A stretch of DNA of 64,000 nt. Origin: Nannocystis pusilla (lineage in GTDB: Bacteria > Myxococcota_A > Polyangia > Nannocystales > Nannocystaceae). This document shows, in pieces, positions 26,784-37,427 of this stretch (positions within the stretch are counted from its first letter, which is position 1; every line of letters starts with the position of its first letter). The notes under the pieces were generated by a model. That model searched no databases and was not told the DNA's origin. It saw nothing but the letters and a program-made list of their open reading frames with translations. A program made the translations under genes and the position numbers. The DNA is taken from positions 4,565,168 through 4,629,167 of the forward strand of contig NZ_JAPNKE010000002.1 in the NCBI RefSeq assembly GCF_026626665.1. Direction: 5' to 3'.

Positions 26784-27150
26784 TCAGCCGCGCGACGCGG
26801 TGACCCGCGGGCAGCCGACCTCGACCAGGTAGCCCTCGGGGGCCCGGCAGTACGTGCGAGTGCTGCGGTTGTCGGTCTCGACGGGCGAGATCGGCAGGCC
26901 TGCCGCGGTCGCGCGGGCGTGCACCGCGTGGACGAGCGCGACGTCGTCGACGAGGAAGCCGACGTGGAACCCCTCGGGGTAAGCCACCGCCTCGCGCCGC
27001 TGCAGCACGAGGACGAAGCCGGCGCCGTCGCCGAGGATGGCGATCACCGGCGAGCGCCGGTTCGACTGCAGCTCGAGGCCGAAGATCTGTTCGAGAATCG
27101 ACGCTGCGGGCGACGTCGGTGACCTGGAGGTCGAGATGATTCAAGCGCAT
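26784..27150 (-). CDS. VOC/glyoxalase-family protein (frameshift)
   Basis: About 122 aa when repaired, a single VOC domain. It starts MRLNHLDLQVTDVARSVD, breaks at about 27098, and resumes LEQIFGLELQSNRRSP, VIAILGDGAGFVLVLQRR and ends HVGFLVDD ... YCRAPEGYLVEVGC. VOC metal ligands would be His5 on the first strand, and His and Glu near the GFHVGF and YLVEV segments. The family includes glyoxalases, dioxygenases and resistance proteins, and the function here is not assignable. A GGAAGG ribosome site precedes the ATG at 27150. Confidence 0.72.
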
Positions 27151-27734
27151 GGTGAGCCTTCCGGGCGCGAAGCGCCCGAAACGGCCGTGGGAACTCACCC
27201 TCGCGGGGGAACATCGACCCGCAGGAGCGCGGGCTGACCGGGGCTCACCGAACCGGTCCACCTTTTTCGGCCGCGACGACTCTACCCGCTCCCATATCCT
27301 CCGCGCAAGGGTCGAGGCTGGCCCGCCCTGCGCGCGGCTCGGGGAGCATTTGCTCGCCGTCGTCGGGCGCGATCGCGGTCGCCCGCTCCGTGCTCGCGCT
27401 CGCCGACGTGCACCTCCGCCGTCGTCGCCGGCTTCACATGCCCGAAAGGACATGTCCGATCGCACCCGTGGTGCCGCCCTCCGGCGCCCCTCGTGCTCCG
27501 GTGCGCATACGTACGCCGTCGCCCGGTTCTACATGACCCAAGAGACATGTCCCGACCACCGCCTGCCGCCCCACCGTCGCTCACCCCGGGGTGACGCCGG
27601 GGGGACTCGAGCGGGCCTGACCCGAGGTCTCGGACCGGCGCCCGTCGTCGGGCCGAGCCCCGGGCGGACGTACTGGCCCTGCGCCCCACCGCCCTCGACC
27701 GCCTCGCGCCGCCTGAACTATCATCCGCCCCGCC
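27151..27734. other. divergent intergenic region with weak hairpins
   Basis: No supported gene in 584 bp between the VOC gene (minus) and the kinase gene (plus). At 27436-27455, ACATGCCC, loop GAAA, GGACATGT forms a family hairpin with one mismatch. A weak ACATG...CATGT copy is near 27529-27548. Promoters for both flanking genes must lie here; none recognised. Confidence 0.5.
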
Positions 27735-30783
<3,049 letters not shown>

Positions 30784-30798
30784 CCGGGCGGCCCTCGG

Positions 30799-30846
30799 AT
30801 GTCCTCGCGGACATTATCGTAAGGACATGCCCTTTGAAACATGTCC
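30799..30846. repeat. two TGTCC/GGACA-family hairpins
   Basis: ATGTCC, loop TCGC, GGACAT (30799-30814, exact core) and GGACATG...CATGTCC (30823-30846) with a 10-nt loop. First copy is 16 bp after the kinase stop. Confidence 0.8.
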
Positions 30847-30907
30847 ATTAGACCGCGATTGATGACACCGCCGACGCGGCGAGCGCCCGACCTCGCGTCC
30901 TCGGGAT

Positions 30908-30929
30908 GACATGTCTATCGAGACATGTC
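30908..30929. repeat. TGTCC/GGACA-family hairpin, perfect 9-bp stem
   Basis: GACATGTCT, loop ATCG, AGACATGTC: perfect, with both arms carrying T/A instead of C/G next to the loop (covariation). It lies 18 bp beyond the sigma-factor stop at 30947. Confidence 0.85.
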
Positions 30930-30946
30930 CTTCAAGCCACCCGCCC

Positions 30947-31831
30947 TCACCCCGACAGCAGCCGCTGCACGCTCACCTCGAGCATGCTGTCGATGAGCCG
31001 CATGATGCTCGCGTACTCGCCCTCGCTCAGGTGGAGCCGGCCGCGCAGCTGCTCGCGCGTGCCTGTCAGCAGCTCCTCGCGGCTGCGGGCGATCCACCGC
31101 GCCGCGGTCGCCCGATGCACCCCCTGCAGCGCCCCGATCTGGTCGATGCTCAGGCGCTCCACCAGGTGCTGGCGCAGCGTGTTGCGCGAGCGCGGGTCGA
31201 GCTCGGCCAGCGCCGCCGCGAACGCCTCGCGGAACGCCTCGCGGTAGTGCCGCTTGAGGTAATCGAGCTCGGGGTCGGTCGTCGTCGCCAGCTCCTCGAG
31301 GTTCTCGGCCGGCTCCCCCGTGTCGGCGACGATCCGCCGCGCCTGCGCGCGCTCGAGGTCGATGCCCGCGCGCACCACCGTCACGCGGACCCACGCCCGC
31401 AGCCCGCCCTGCCCGCTGAACTCGGCCAGCCGCGGCGGCAGCTCCCCGCGCGGCGCCAGCAGCTTCTCGAGCACCAGCTGGACCATGTCGTCGGCCGCCG
31501 GCCCGTCGCGGCGCGAGCGGACCGCCGCCGCCACGCTGACCCGCACGAACCGCTCGGTGAACGCAGCGATCGCCCGACGGTCGCCGTGGACGCACGCGCA
31601 GGCGAGATAGAGGTCCTCGATCGCCATCGCCTCGAGCGCCGCCATCCGATCGCCCTCGCCCGGCACCCGCGCCTCGAGGTGCGCCTGGAACGTCGCCGGC
31701 GCCACCTCGAGGCCGGGCCAGGCCGCCGCCCCGCGGCTCACCGCGCGCGCGAGCGCGGCCGCGAGCGAGCGCGCGTCGGCAGGCGGACTGGACGGAGGCG
31801 TGGACACGGCGCAGTCGGCATCCTGCCACAA
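30947..31831 (-). CDS. ECF-like RNA polymerase sigma factor
   Basis: 294-aa protein of the sigma-70 superfamily as found next to kinases in Nannocystis-type genomes. The region-2-like part has AAADDMVQLVLEKLL with an upstream basic helix. The region-4-like helix-turn-helix is near RLSIDQIGALQGVHRATAARWIARSREEL (residues about 225-253, shown here only to locate it by its first and last residues RLS and EEL). The N-terminal ~90 residues are extra relative to small ECF factors. TTG at 31831 has GGAG 8 nt upstream; GTG at 31807 is an alternative. It converges on the kinase gene. Confidence 0.75.
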   Translation of the reverse strand: MWQDADCAVSTPPSSPPADARSLAAALARAVSRGAAAWPGLEVAPATFQAHLEARVPGEGDRMAALEAMAIEDLYLACACVHGDRRAIAAFTERFVRVSVAAAVRSRRDGPAADDMVQLVLEKLLAPRGELPPRLAEFSGQGGLRAWVRVTVVRAGIDLERAQARRIVADTGEPAENLEELATTTDPELDYLKRHYREAFREAFAAALAELDPRSRNTLRQHLVERLSIDQIGALQGVHRATAARWIARSREELLTGTREQLRGRLHLSEGEYASIMRLIDSMLEVSVQRLLSG

Positions 31832-32242
31832 CTCCGCCGCTCCGGGAGCACGGCGACCGCCCCGCTCGTGTCCTCCCTGACCGCTGACTCCTTCCTGGTG
31901 CGCTCGCCGACCTCGCCGCGCCGGTCACGGCTCGATCACCTCGGTCGTGTAGCCGCCGTCGCCGCGCCGAGCATCCGCCGTCACGCTCCTGGTCGACTCG
32001 CCGGCCTCGCCGCTCCGGTCATGGTTCGACCTTTTCGAGCGCGTGGCCGTCGCTGCCCCGACCCCGGCACGACGACCTCGATCGTGGCGCCGCCGTCGCT
32101 GCGTGGACCGTCCCCGTCGCGCTCCTGGTCGACTCGCCGGCCGCGCCGGTCGCCGCTCGACGACCTCGCTCGTCGAGCCACCGCCGCTGCATCGACCGTC
32201 GCCGTCACGCTCCTGGTGCGCTCGCCGGCCACGCCGCCGCCG
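31832..32242. repeat. decayed tandem copies of the 3' end of the EGF-lipoprotein gene
   Basis: No gene in this 411 bp. It holds four degenerate copies of a block beginning CTCCTGGT(G/C)(C/G)(G/A)CTCGCCGGC (at about 31893, 31986, 32122 and 32210). It continues into GACGACCTCGATCGTG, the complement of the codons for TIEVV near the C-terminus of the lipoprotein gene starting at 32243. The copy next to the gene is its true 3' end and the other three are decayed repeats. Confidence 0.65.
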
Positions 32243-33330
32243 TCACTGCTTGACGACCTCGATCGTGTAGTTGCCGTTGCTGGCGCCGATGTTGCGGGCG
32301 ACGATGAAGAACACCCCCGGCTGGGTGGTGATGATCGCGCTCTCCGCCTGACCGACGCCGAACATGTTCACCGTGCCGAACTCCGACGCGTCGGCCTGGT
32401 AGAAGTCGAGCTGGATGTCGTCGTCCGGGTCGGGCGTGGCGATCACCGCGTAGTCGCCGGCGATGGCGATGTTGACCAGGAACAGGTCGGCGTCGGTCTT
32501 CGTCTGGAACGTGCGCGACACCTTGTCACCGGCCTGCAGCACCTCGTCGTCCTTGTCCGCGCCGAACGTCATGTCGCCCGCGCACGCGTACTGGTCGACC
32601 CCCACCTGCACGCACAGGCCGGTCACTCCTGCGCGCCGCAGTCGTTGGCGACGTTCTGCGAGCACGGCACCGTGCACATGTCGAACCCGCCGACCAGGCA
32701 CAGCCCGCTCGCGCACTCCTCTCCGGCCTCGCAGCTCTCGCCGAACTGCTTGCTGCCGTTGCACGTGAAGCCGTCGCCGGTGAAGCCGTCCTCGCAGGTA
32801 CACTTGTAGCCGCCGTCCTGATTGGTGCAGGACGCGTTCGGGCTGCACATGTCGAGGTCTTCGTTGCACTCGTCGACGTCCGAGCAGACAAAGCCGTTGC
32901 CCTTGTAGCCCTCGTTGCAGGCGCAGTCGTAGCCGCCCGGCGTGTTGGAGCACGTCGCGTCCACGGCGCAGTCGTTCTTGCCCGCGCACTCGTCGACGTC
33001 GGAGCAGGTCTGCCCGTCGCCCTCGAAGCCCTCGTCGCAGACGCACGTGTCGCCGCGGCAGCTCGCGTTCTCGCCGCAGGCGTCGCACGGATCGACCGCG
33101 TCGGTGGTGCTGCTGCTGGTCGTCGGGTCTTCGGGCGTCCCCGTGGTGGTGTCGTCGCCCGTCGTGGTGTCGGCGCCCGTCGTGGTCTGCGGCGAGGTCT
33201 CGCTGGTCGGCCCGGGGTCGGTCGCGGTGACGCCGGCCGTGGCGGTGAGGGGGTCGCTGCCGCTGTCGCCGCAAGCGGCCAGGGCGAGGGCGAACAGAGA
33301 AGTCGAAAGAGTGCGCGATGCGGGATTCAT
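32243..33330 (-). CDS. EGF-like repeat lipoprotein (frameshift)
   Basis: About 363 aa when repaired. Lipoprotein signal with lipobox ALALAAC, a Thr/Gly/Asp-rich linker (residues 25-80), then three EGF-like modules; two start with the calcium-binding consensus DVDEC (SDVDECAGKNDC, SDVDECNEDLDMC). A Cys-rich tail follows (CEAGEECASGLC). At about 32632 one G is missing from GGG after NDCGAQ; the frame then continues VTGLCVQVG into a C-terminal beta-sandwich of the pre-peptidase type (DADLFLVNIAIAGDYAVIATPDPDDD, here given as landmarks). The product should be a cell-surface adhesion- or matrix-type protein. Its 3' end is repeated downstream. Confidence 0.8.
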
Positions 33331-33543
33331 CTCGCAGAAGAAGGACGAGCCCTTTCCGCCCAGGTCGCACGCAGCCCGCCGACAATTTTCAGCCCTTCTT
33401 CATCTGCGGAATCCCGCGCAGCCCGCCCCCGACCTCGCCCGTCGAGGCGTCGCGCTCGAAGCCGTCGCCGCTCGCGACCTCGGCGCCCCGCGCCGGCCCG
33501 CTCTCCGCCGAGCTTCGACCCCCGCGACACACAGCGCTCGAGG

Positions 33544-33600
33544 ACATGCCCCAAAGCACATGCCCCGATGCACATGCCCCCAGGCACATGCCCTCGAGGC
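33544..33600. repeat. 14-bp tandem array of ACATGCCC units
   Basis: Four ACATGCCC boxes at 33544, 33558, 33572 and 33586, exactly 14 bp apart, bounded by CTCGAGGAC on the left and CCTCGAGG on the right. Half-sites of the hairpin family arranged as direct repeats. It ends 8 bp from the stop of the peptidase-like gene (33608). Confidence 0.8.
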
Positions 33601-33607
33601 CAGCCGC

Positions 33608-34210
33608 TCACCGCACGAAATTGAGATGATAGTGCGGCGTGCTCGTGCGGCTCTCGTCGACCACCGCGATCCCGCGGGCCTTCGCCAGCTTCTTGAGGAC
33701 CGCCCGCTCGCGCTTGTCGAGGTCGAGGCAGCGGACGTCGACCGCCCCCTCGCGCAGGTGCTTCGACACGTAATCACCGGCCGCCACCTGGGTGCGGATC
33801 ACCGCCGTCAGGGCCGCCAGCGCCGCCGTGCGTCCGGCCTCGCGCGCCTTCGCGTACGCCTCCGCGACCGCCCTGGCCGCCGACTTGTTGGCGTAGTTGC
33901 GGACCACGTCGTCGCCGCGCTCGAGGTTGCGGAGCATCAGCTCCGCCTGCACCTCGGGCCGCCGCGTGCCGTCGGTGATCACCAGCGGCTTGCCGGTCGC
34001 CCGCCGGAACGCCGCCGCCAGCTCGGCCAGCCGCGCCTCGATCGCCGGCGGCACCTCCACCCCCGGCGCCCGCGAGTAATCGCCGCTCGCCTCGTCCGTC
34101 GACCCCTCGCTCGCGCGCACGACCTCGCCCGCCGCCGCCTCGCCGCTCGCGGGTTCGCCCGTCAGGGCCCAGAGCAGCGCGATCCATGTGCCGGCCATCC
34201 CCGCGACCAT
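33608..34210 (-). CDS. M15-like peptidoglycan peptidase
   Basis: 200-aa exported protein. A short hydrophobic N-terminus (MAGTWIALLWAL) and an acidic spacer precede a domain with YVSKHLREGAVDVRC, matching the S-x-H-x-x-G-x-A-x-D zinc motif of D-Ala-D-Ala carboxypeptidase/M15 enzymes, and TPHYHLNF, matching the second H-x-H. Arg in DGTRRPEVQ corresponds to the substrate-binding region. It probably trims peptidoglycan stem peptides in the periplasm. ATG 34210 or 34198 could be the start. Confidence 0.75.
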   Translation of the reverse strand: MVAGMAGTWIALLWALTGEPASGEAAAGEVVRASEGSTDEASGDYSRAPGVEVPPAIEARLAELAAAFRRATGKPLVITDGTRRPEVQAELMLRNLERGDDVVRNYANKSAARAVAEAYAKAREAGRTAALAALTAVIRTQVAAGDYVSKHLREGAVDVRCLDLDKRERAVLKKLAKARGIAVVDESRTSTPHYHLNFVR

Positions 34211-34375
34211 ACCTCACCTGGCGACCTGCCCCGCCGCCCCGCGCCCGCAAGACCACCACGTCGTCTCTCCGACCGCTCACCTCTCCTGGCGCCGCCCGCG
34301 AGCCGCCCCCACGTCGCGCGCTTTCGCGCTGTCGTCGCCTTGTTGAATCCGCCCCGACCTGTTTACCCTGCCCTC

Positions 34376-34879
34376 GTGATCGCGCGATCGCTCCTCGTCC
34401 TCGCCCTCCTGGCCGCCTGCGGCTCCGAAGCGGCCAAGACCGCCCCCGCCCCGGCCGCCGAGCCACCCGCCAAGGCGGCCGAGCCGCCCGCCAAGGCCGA
34501 GCCGTTCGCCGAGCCCAAGATGAACCCGCCGGCCCCGCCCGCGGGCGCCGCCCTGCTGCCCGACCGCAAGAAGCCGATCTACGTCCAGCGCTGCGACGCC
34601 CAGCACGCCTGCCCCGACAAGCTGCAGCCCGCCGGCGAGACGCACTGCCGCGACCTCGAGCTCGGCGGCTTCAAGCACTGGCGCCTGCCCGACCGCGACG
34701 AGGTCAAGCGCTTCGGCGAGATCGCCGACCTCGAGCAGGCGGAGGGCTTCCACTGGACCCGCACCGCCTTCGCCGAGGACGCCGCGCAGGCCTGGATCGT
34801 CGACCCGAAGTCGGGCCAGGAGACCACCATCCCGCGCGACCGCAAGCCGTTCCGCGTCCGCTGCGTGTTCGAGCCGTGA
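34376..34879 (+). CDS. lipoprotein with DUF1566/Lcl-like domain
   Basis: 167-aa lipoprotein: signal and lipobox (LLVLALLAAC), an Ala/Pro/Lys spacer (residues 20-60), then one domain with the DUF1566/Lcl signature LGGFKHWRLPDRDEVKRF followed by FHWTRTAF. Such domains are C-type-lectin-like folds related to FGE and found in surface proteins. The GTG start at 34376 leads directly into the signal. Divergent from the M15-like gene. Confidence 0.78.
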   Translation: MIARSLLVLALLAACGSEAAKTAPAPAAEPPAKAAEPPAKAEPFAEPKMNPPAPPAGAALLPDRKKPIYVQRCDAQHACPDKLQPAGETHCRDLELGGFKHWRLPDRDEVKRFGEIADLEQAEGFHWTRTAFAEDAAQAWIVDPKSGQETTIPRDRKPFRVRCVFEP

Positions 34880-34953
34880 CCGCCGGGCCGCCGCCCTGGG
34901 GGCGCTTCGCGCGGCGTTCGAGCCGCGCGCCCGGGCCTGCTATCGTCGCCGGC

Positions 34954-35457
34954 GTGCGCCGCCTCGCCGTCGTCCTCGTCCTCGCCGCCTGTCGCCCGCC
35001 GTCGCTGCCGGCGGTGACCGACGGCGACACCGGAGGCCAGGCCACGACGCCCGGCACCGGCAGCTCGAGCACCACCGGCTGCATGCAGAGCGGCGACTGC
35101 GAGACCGACGCGATCTGCGTCGCCGACTACGGCCGGACCACCGGCGAGCTCGGCGGGGAGCGCGGCCCGGCCGAGTGCGCCGACGAGAGCGCGTGCATCG
35201 GCGCGCTCGACCTCGGCCGCTGGTGCTTCGATCATCAGTCCTGCTGCGGCGACCTGCGCTGCCGCACCGCCGACGGCATCTGCGAGCCGCCGGACCTCGG
35301 GGTCACGACGGGCGACACCACCACCACGACCGGCGACACCACCACCACGACCGGCGACACCACCACCACGACCGGCGACACCACCACCACGACCGGCGAC
35401 ACCACCACCACCGGCACGACGGGCTCGACCTCGAGCAGCTCGACGACCACGGGTTGA
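34954..35457 (+). CDS. Cys-rich lipoprotein with TGDTTTT repeat tail
   Basis: 167-aa lipoprotein. Signal and lipobox VVLVLAAC, a Thr/Gly linker, a Cys-rich domain of about 65 residues (CMQSGDCETDAICV ... WCFDHQSCCGDLRC) and a C-terminal tail made of five tandem TGDTTTT units followed by Ser/Thr. The DNA tail is a 21-bp tandem repeat at about 35310-35415, a site likely to vary in copy number by slippage. GTG start at 34954. Location: cell surface; function unknown. Confidence 0.75.
   Translation: MRRLAVVLVLAACRPPSLPAVTDGDTGGQATTPGTGSSSTTGCMQSGDCETDAICVADYGRTTGELGGERGPAECADESACIGALDLGRWCFDHQSCCGDLRCRTADGICEPPDLGVTTGDTTTTTGDTTTTTGDTTTTTGDTTTTTGDTTTTGTTGSTSSSSTTTG
35310..35415 (+). repeat. 21-bp coding tandem repeat, about five copies
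   Basis: ACCGGCGACACCACCACCAC plus G repeated in frame, encoding TGDTTTT in the tail of the lipoprotein at 34954. Confidence 0.88.
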
Positions 35458-35556
35458 CGCCGCGAGGATCGACCTCGCGCCTTGCGACCGGCGCACGCGA
35501 GTTCGCGGGCGGGCGACCTCAGATCGGCTCGCCGGCCGCGCGCCCGGCGCTCGGCC

Positions 35557-36174
35557 TCAACCGACGCGATAATTATGGGCCAGGCGCACGTACTTGTGCG
35601 CCAGGCCACGGTGCATCGCCTCGTCGGCGGCCGTCAGCGTGCGGATCACCTTGCCGGGGGCCCCGAGCACGAGCGAGTGCGGCGGCACCACGGTGCCCGC
35701 GGTGACCAGCGCGCCGGCGCCGACGATCGAGCCCTCGCCGATCACCGCGCCGTCGAGGATGGTGGCCTGGATCCCGACCAGCGTGCCGCCGCCGATCCGG
35801 CAGCCGTGGACGACCGCTCGGTGGCCGATCACGACCTCTTCGGCCACGAAGGTCGGATCGTTGTCGCCGAGGTGGACCACCGTGCCGTCCTGCACATTGC
35901 TGCGCTCGCGGATCTCGACGCGGTTCACGTCGCCGCGCAGGACGCAGCCGTACCAGACGCTCACGTCGTCGGCGAGCAGCACGTCGCCGATCACGGCCGC
36001 GCCTGCGGCAATCCTGACGCGCCGACCCACCTCGGGCGCGCGGTCGAGATAGCGCTCGACGATGGCCCCGGGAAAGCGGGCCCGCAGGGCGCTGGCGCGG
36101 TCCTCGGCCGCCGCGGCACCCGCCGGCGGAGCTTCCACGCACACCACGGAATCCACCACTGTTCGCGACGCCAT
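35557..36174 (-). CDS. gamma-carbonic anhydrase-like hexapeptide protein
   Basis: 205-aa left-handed beta-helix protein. Hexapeptide turns are visible from GAAVIGDVLLADDVSVW to VVPPHSLVLGAPGKV. The metal-binding histidines of gamma-carbonic anhydrases are present in TVVHLGDND (one) and IGHRAVVHGC (two), and NVQDGTVV matches the family motif. The family is trimeric and binds zinc or iron; members include active anhydrases and CaiE/PaaY-type proteins. Start ATG 36174, about 70 bp from the divergent H1-like gene. Confidence 0.88.
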   Translation of the reverse strand: MASRTVVDSVVCVEAPPAGAAAAEDRASALRARFPGAIVERYLDRAPEVGRRVRIAAGAAVIGDVLLADDVSVWYGCVLRGDVNRVEIRERSNVQDGTVVHLGDNDPTFVAEEVVIGHRAVVHGCRIGGGTLVGIQATILDGAVIGEGSIVGAGALVTAGTVVPPHSLVLGAPGKVIRTLTAADEAMHRGLAHKYVRLAHNYRVG

Positions 36175-36244
36175 GACGGCCCGGAGTCTACCCCTCTCGC
36201 TCGAGGGCTTGCCATCCCCGCGTACGATCGCGTAGAAAAGCCCC

Positions 36245-37426
36245 GTGGCAGCGTCGACGCGATCCAAACCCGCCAAAAAGGCCACCAGCAAGGCCACGGC
36301 CGCCAAGAGCACCAGCGCCAAGAAGGCCAGCGCCAAGGTAGCGCCCAAGAAGGCTCCCGCCGCGGCCAAGAAGGTCGCCGCCGCGAAGCCCGCCGAGAAG
36401 CCGGCCAAGGCGGCCAAGCCCGCCAAGGTCGCCGCCAAGGCAGCCCCGGCCAAGCCCGCCAAGCCCGCCAAGGCGGTCGAGGAGCCGAAGAAGGCCGCCA
36501 AGGCCAAGCCCGCCAAGGTCGAGGCCAAGGCCAAGGTGCCGGCCAAGGCCGCCAAGGCCAAGCCGGCCGAGGTCGCCAAGCCCGCGCGCAAGCCGGCCAA
36601 GGCCCGTGAGCCCGAGTTCGAGGACGAGGACGAGGTCGAAGCCGAGGTCGAGGTCGACGAGGAGATCGACGAGGTCGAGGCCGAGGGCGACGGCGAGGAT
36701 GAAGGCGCCGACATCGAGGACGAGGGCGCCGGCGACGGCAACGAGCTCGACGAGGCCGCGCTGACCCGCGCCACCCCCGCCGCGCCCGCTGCGCCGCTGT
36801 CCCCGCTCACGCTTCAGCCCGCCGTCCCGCCGGCCGAGCGCAAGAAGAGCGTCCTGGAGATCGCCGAGGAGGACGACGAGTTCGACGACGAGCCGCCGCC
36901 GCCCAGCCTCGAGAACCTGGGCGGCCTGCTGCAGCGGATCCACCACCTCGCCCAGTTCGGCACCGAGGTCGAGATCCGCGAGGAGCTGCCGCCGCTGGTC
37001 GAGCTGCTCGAGCAGATCGAGGACCCGGCCGTGCTGCCGCGCCTGCTCGACCTGCTCGAGGACAACGACCCGCACGGGGTCTACTGGAACATCCTCTACG
37101 TCCTCGAGAAGTTCGACCAGTACCTCGCCGTGCTCCTGGGCGGCCTGCCCTCGCTCTACCACCGCGCGCCGGAGTGGGCCTACACCTGCGTGATCCGGAT
37201 CCTCCGCACCCGCGGCGACGAGGACGATTGCACCGCGCAGTTCGAGCAGATCATCAACAACGGTCCGGCCGAGACCCGCACGCTGATGCTGCAGATCCTC
37301 CGCGAGCTCAGCGAGCACCCCGAGACCGACGCCGACCAGCGGCAGAACATCGCCCGCACGATCACCGCGATCGGCGGCGACCTCCCCGTCGCCGACAAGG
37401 CACCCGAGCCGGCGCCGGCGAGCTGA
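36245..37426 (+). CDS. histone-H1-like tail fused to Imm30/HEAT-like domain
   Basis: 393-aa cytoplasmic protein in three parts. Residues 1-125 are a Lys/Ala/Pro-rich tail with repeated KPAK/AAKA units like histone H1 and bacterial H1-like proteins, expected to bind DNA non-specifically. Residues 126-165 are strongly acidic (EFEDEDEVEAEVEVDEE region). Residues about 215-365 are a helical domain (LGGLLQRIHHLAQFG ... LPRLLDLLEDNDP ... WAYTCVIRILRTRGDED) resembling Imm30/HEAT-like repeats. GTG at 36245 is the start. It is one base upstream of the Lon-like protease gene, so the two form an operon. Confidence 0.78.
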   Translation: MAASTRSKPAKKATSKATAAKSTSAKKASAKVAPKKAPAAAKKVAAAKPAEKPAKAAKPAKVAAKAAPAKPAKPAKAVEEPKKAAKAKPAKVEAKAKVPAKAAKAKPAEVAKPARKPAKAREPEFEDEDEVEAEVEVDEEIDEVEAEGDGEDEGADIEDEGAGDGNELDEAALTRATPAAPAAPLSPLTLQPAVPPAERKKSVLEIAEEDDEFDDEPPPPSLENLGGLLQRIHHLAQFGTEVEIREELPPLVELLEQIEDPAVLPRLLDLLEDNDPHGVYWNILYVLEKFDQYLAVLLGGLPSLYHRAPEWAYTCVIRILRTRGDEDDCTAQFEQIINNGPAETRTLMLQILRELSEHPETDADQRQNIARTITAIGGDLPVADKAPEPAPAS

Positions 37427-37427
37427 G

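Noticed and set aside
35310..35415. 21-bp repeat as a non-coding satellite
   Set aside because: It is in frame in the lipoprotein and encodes a regular TGDTTTT tail.
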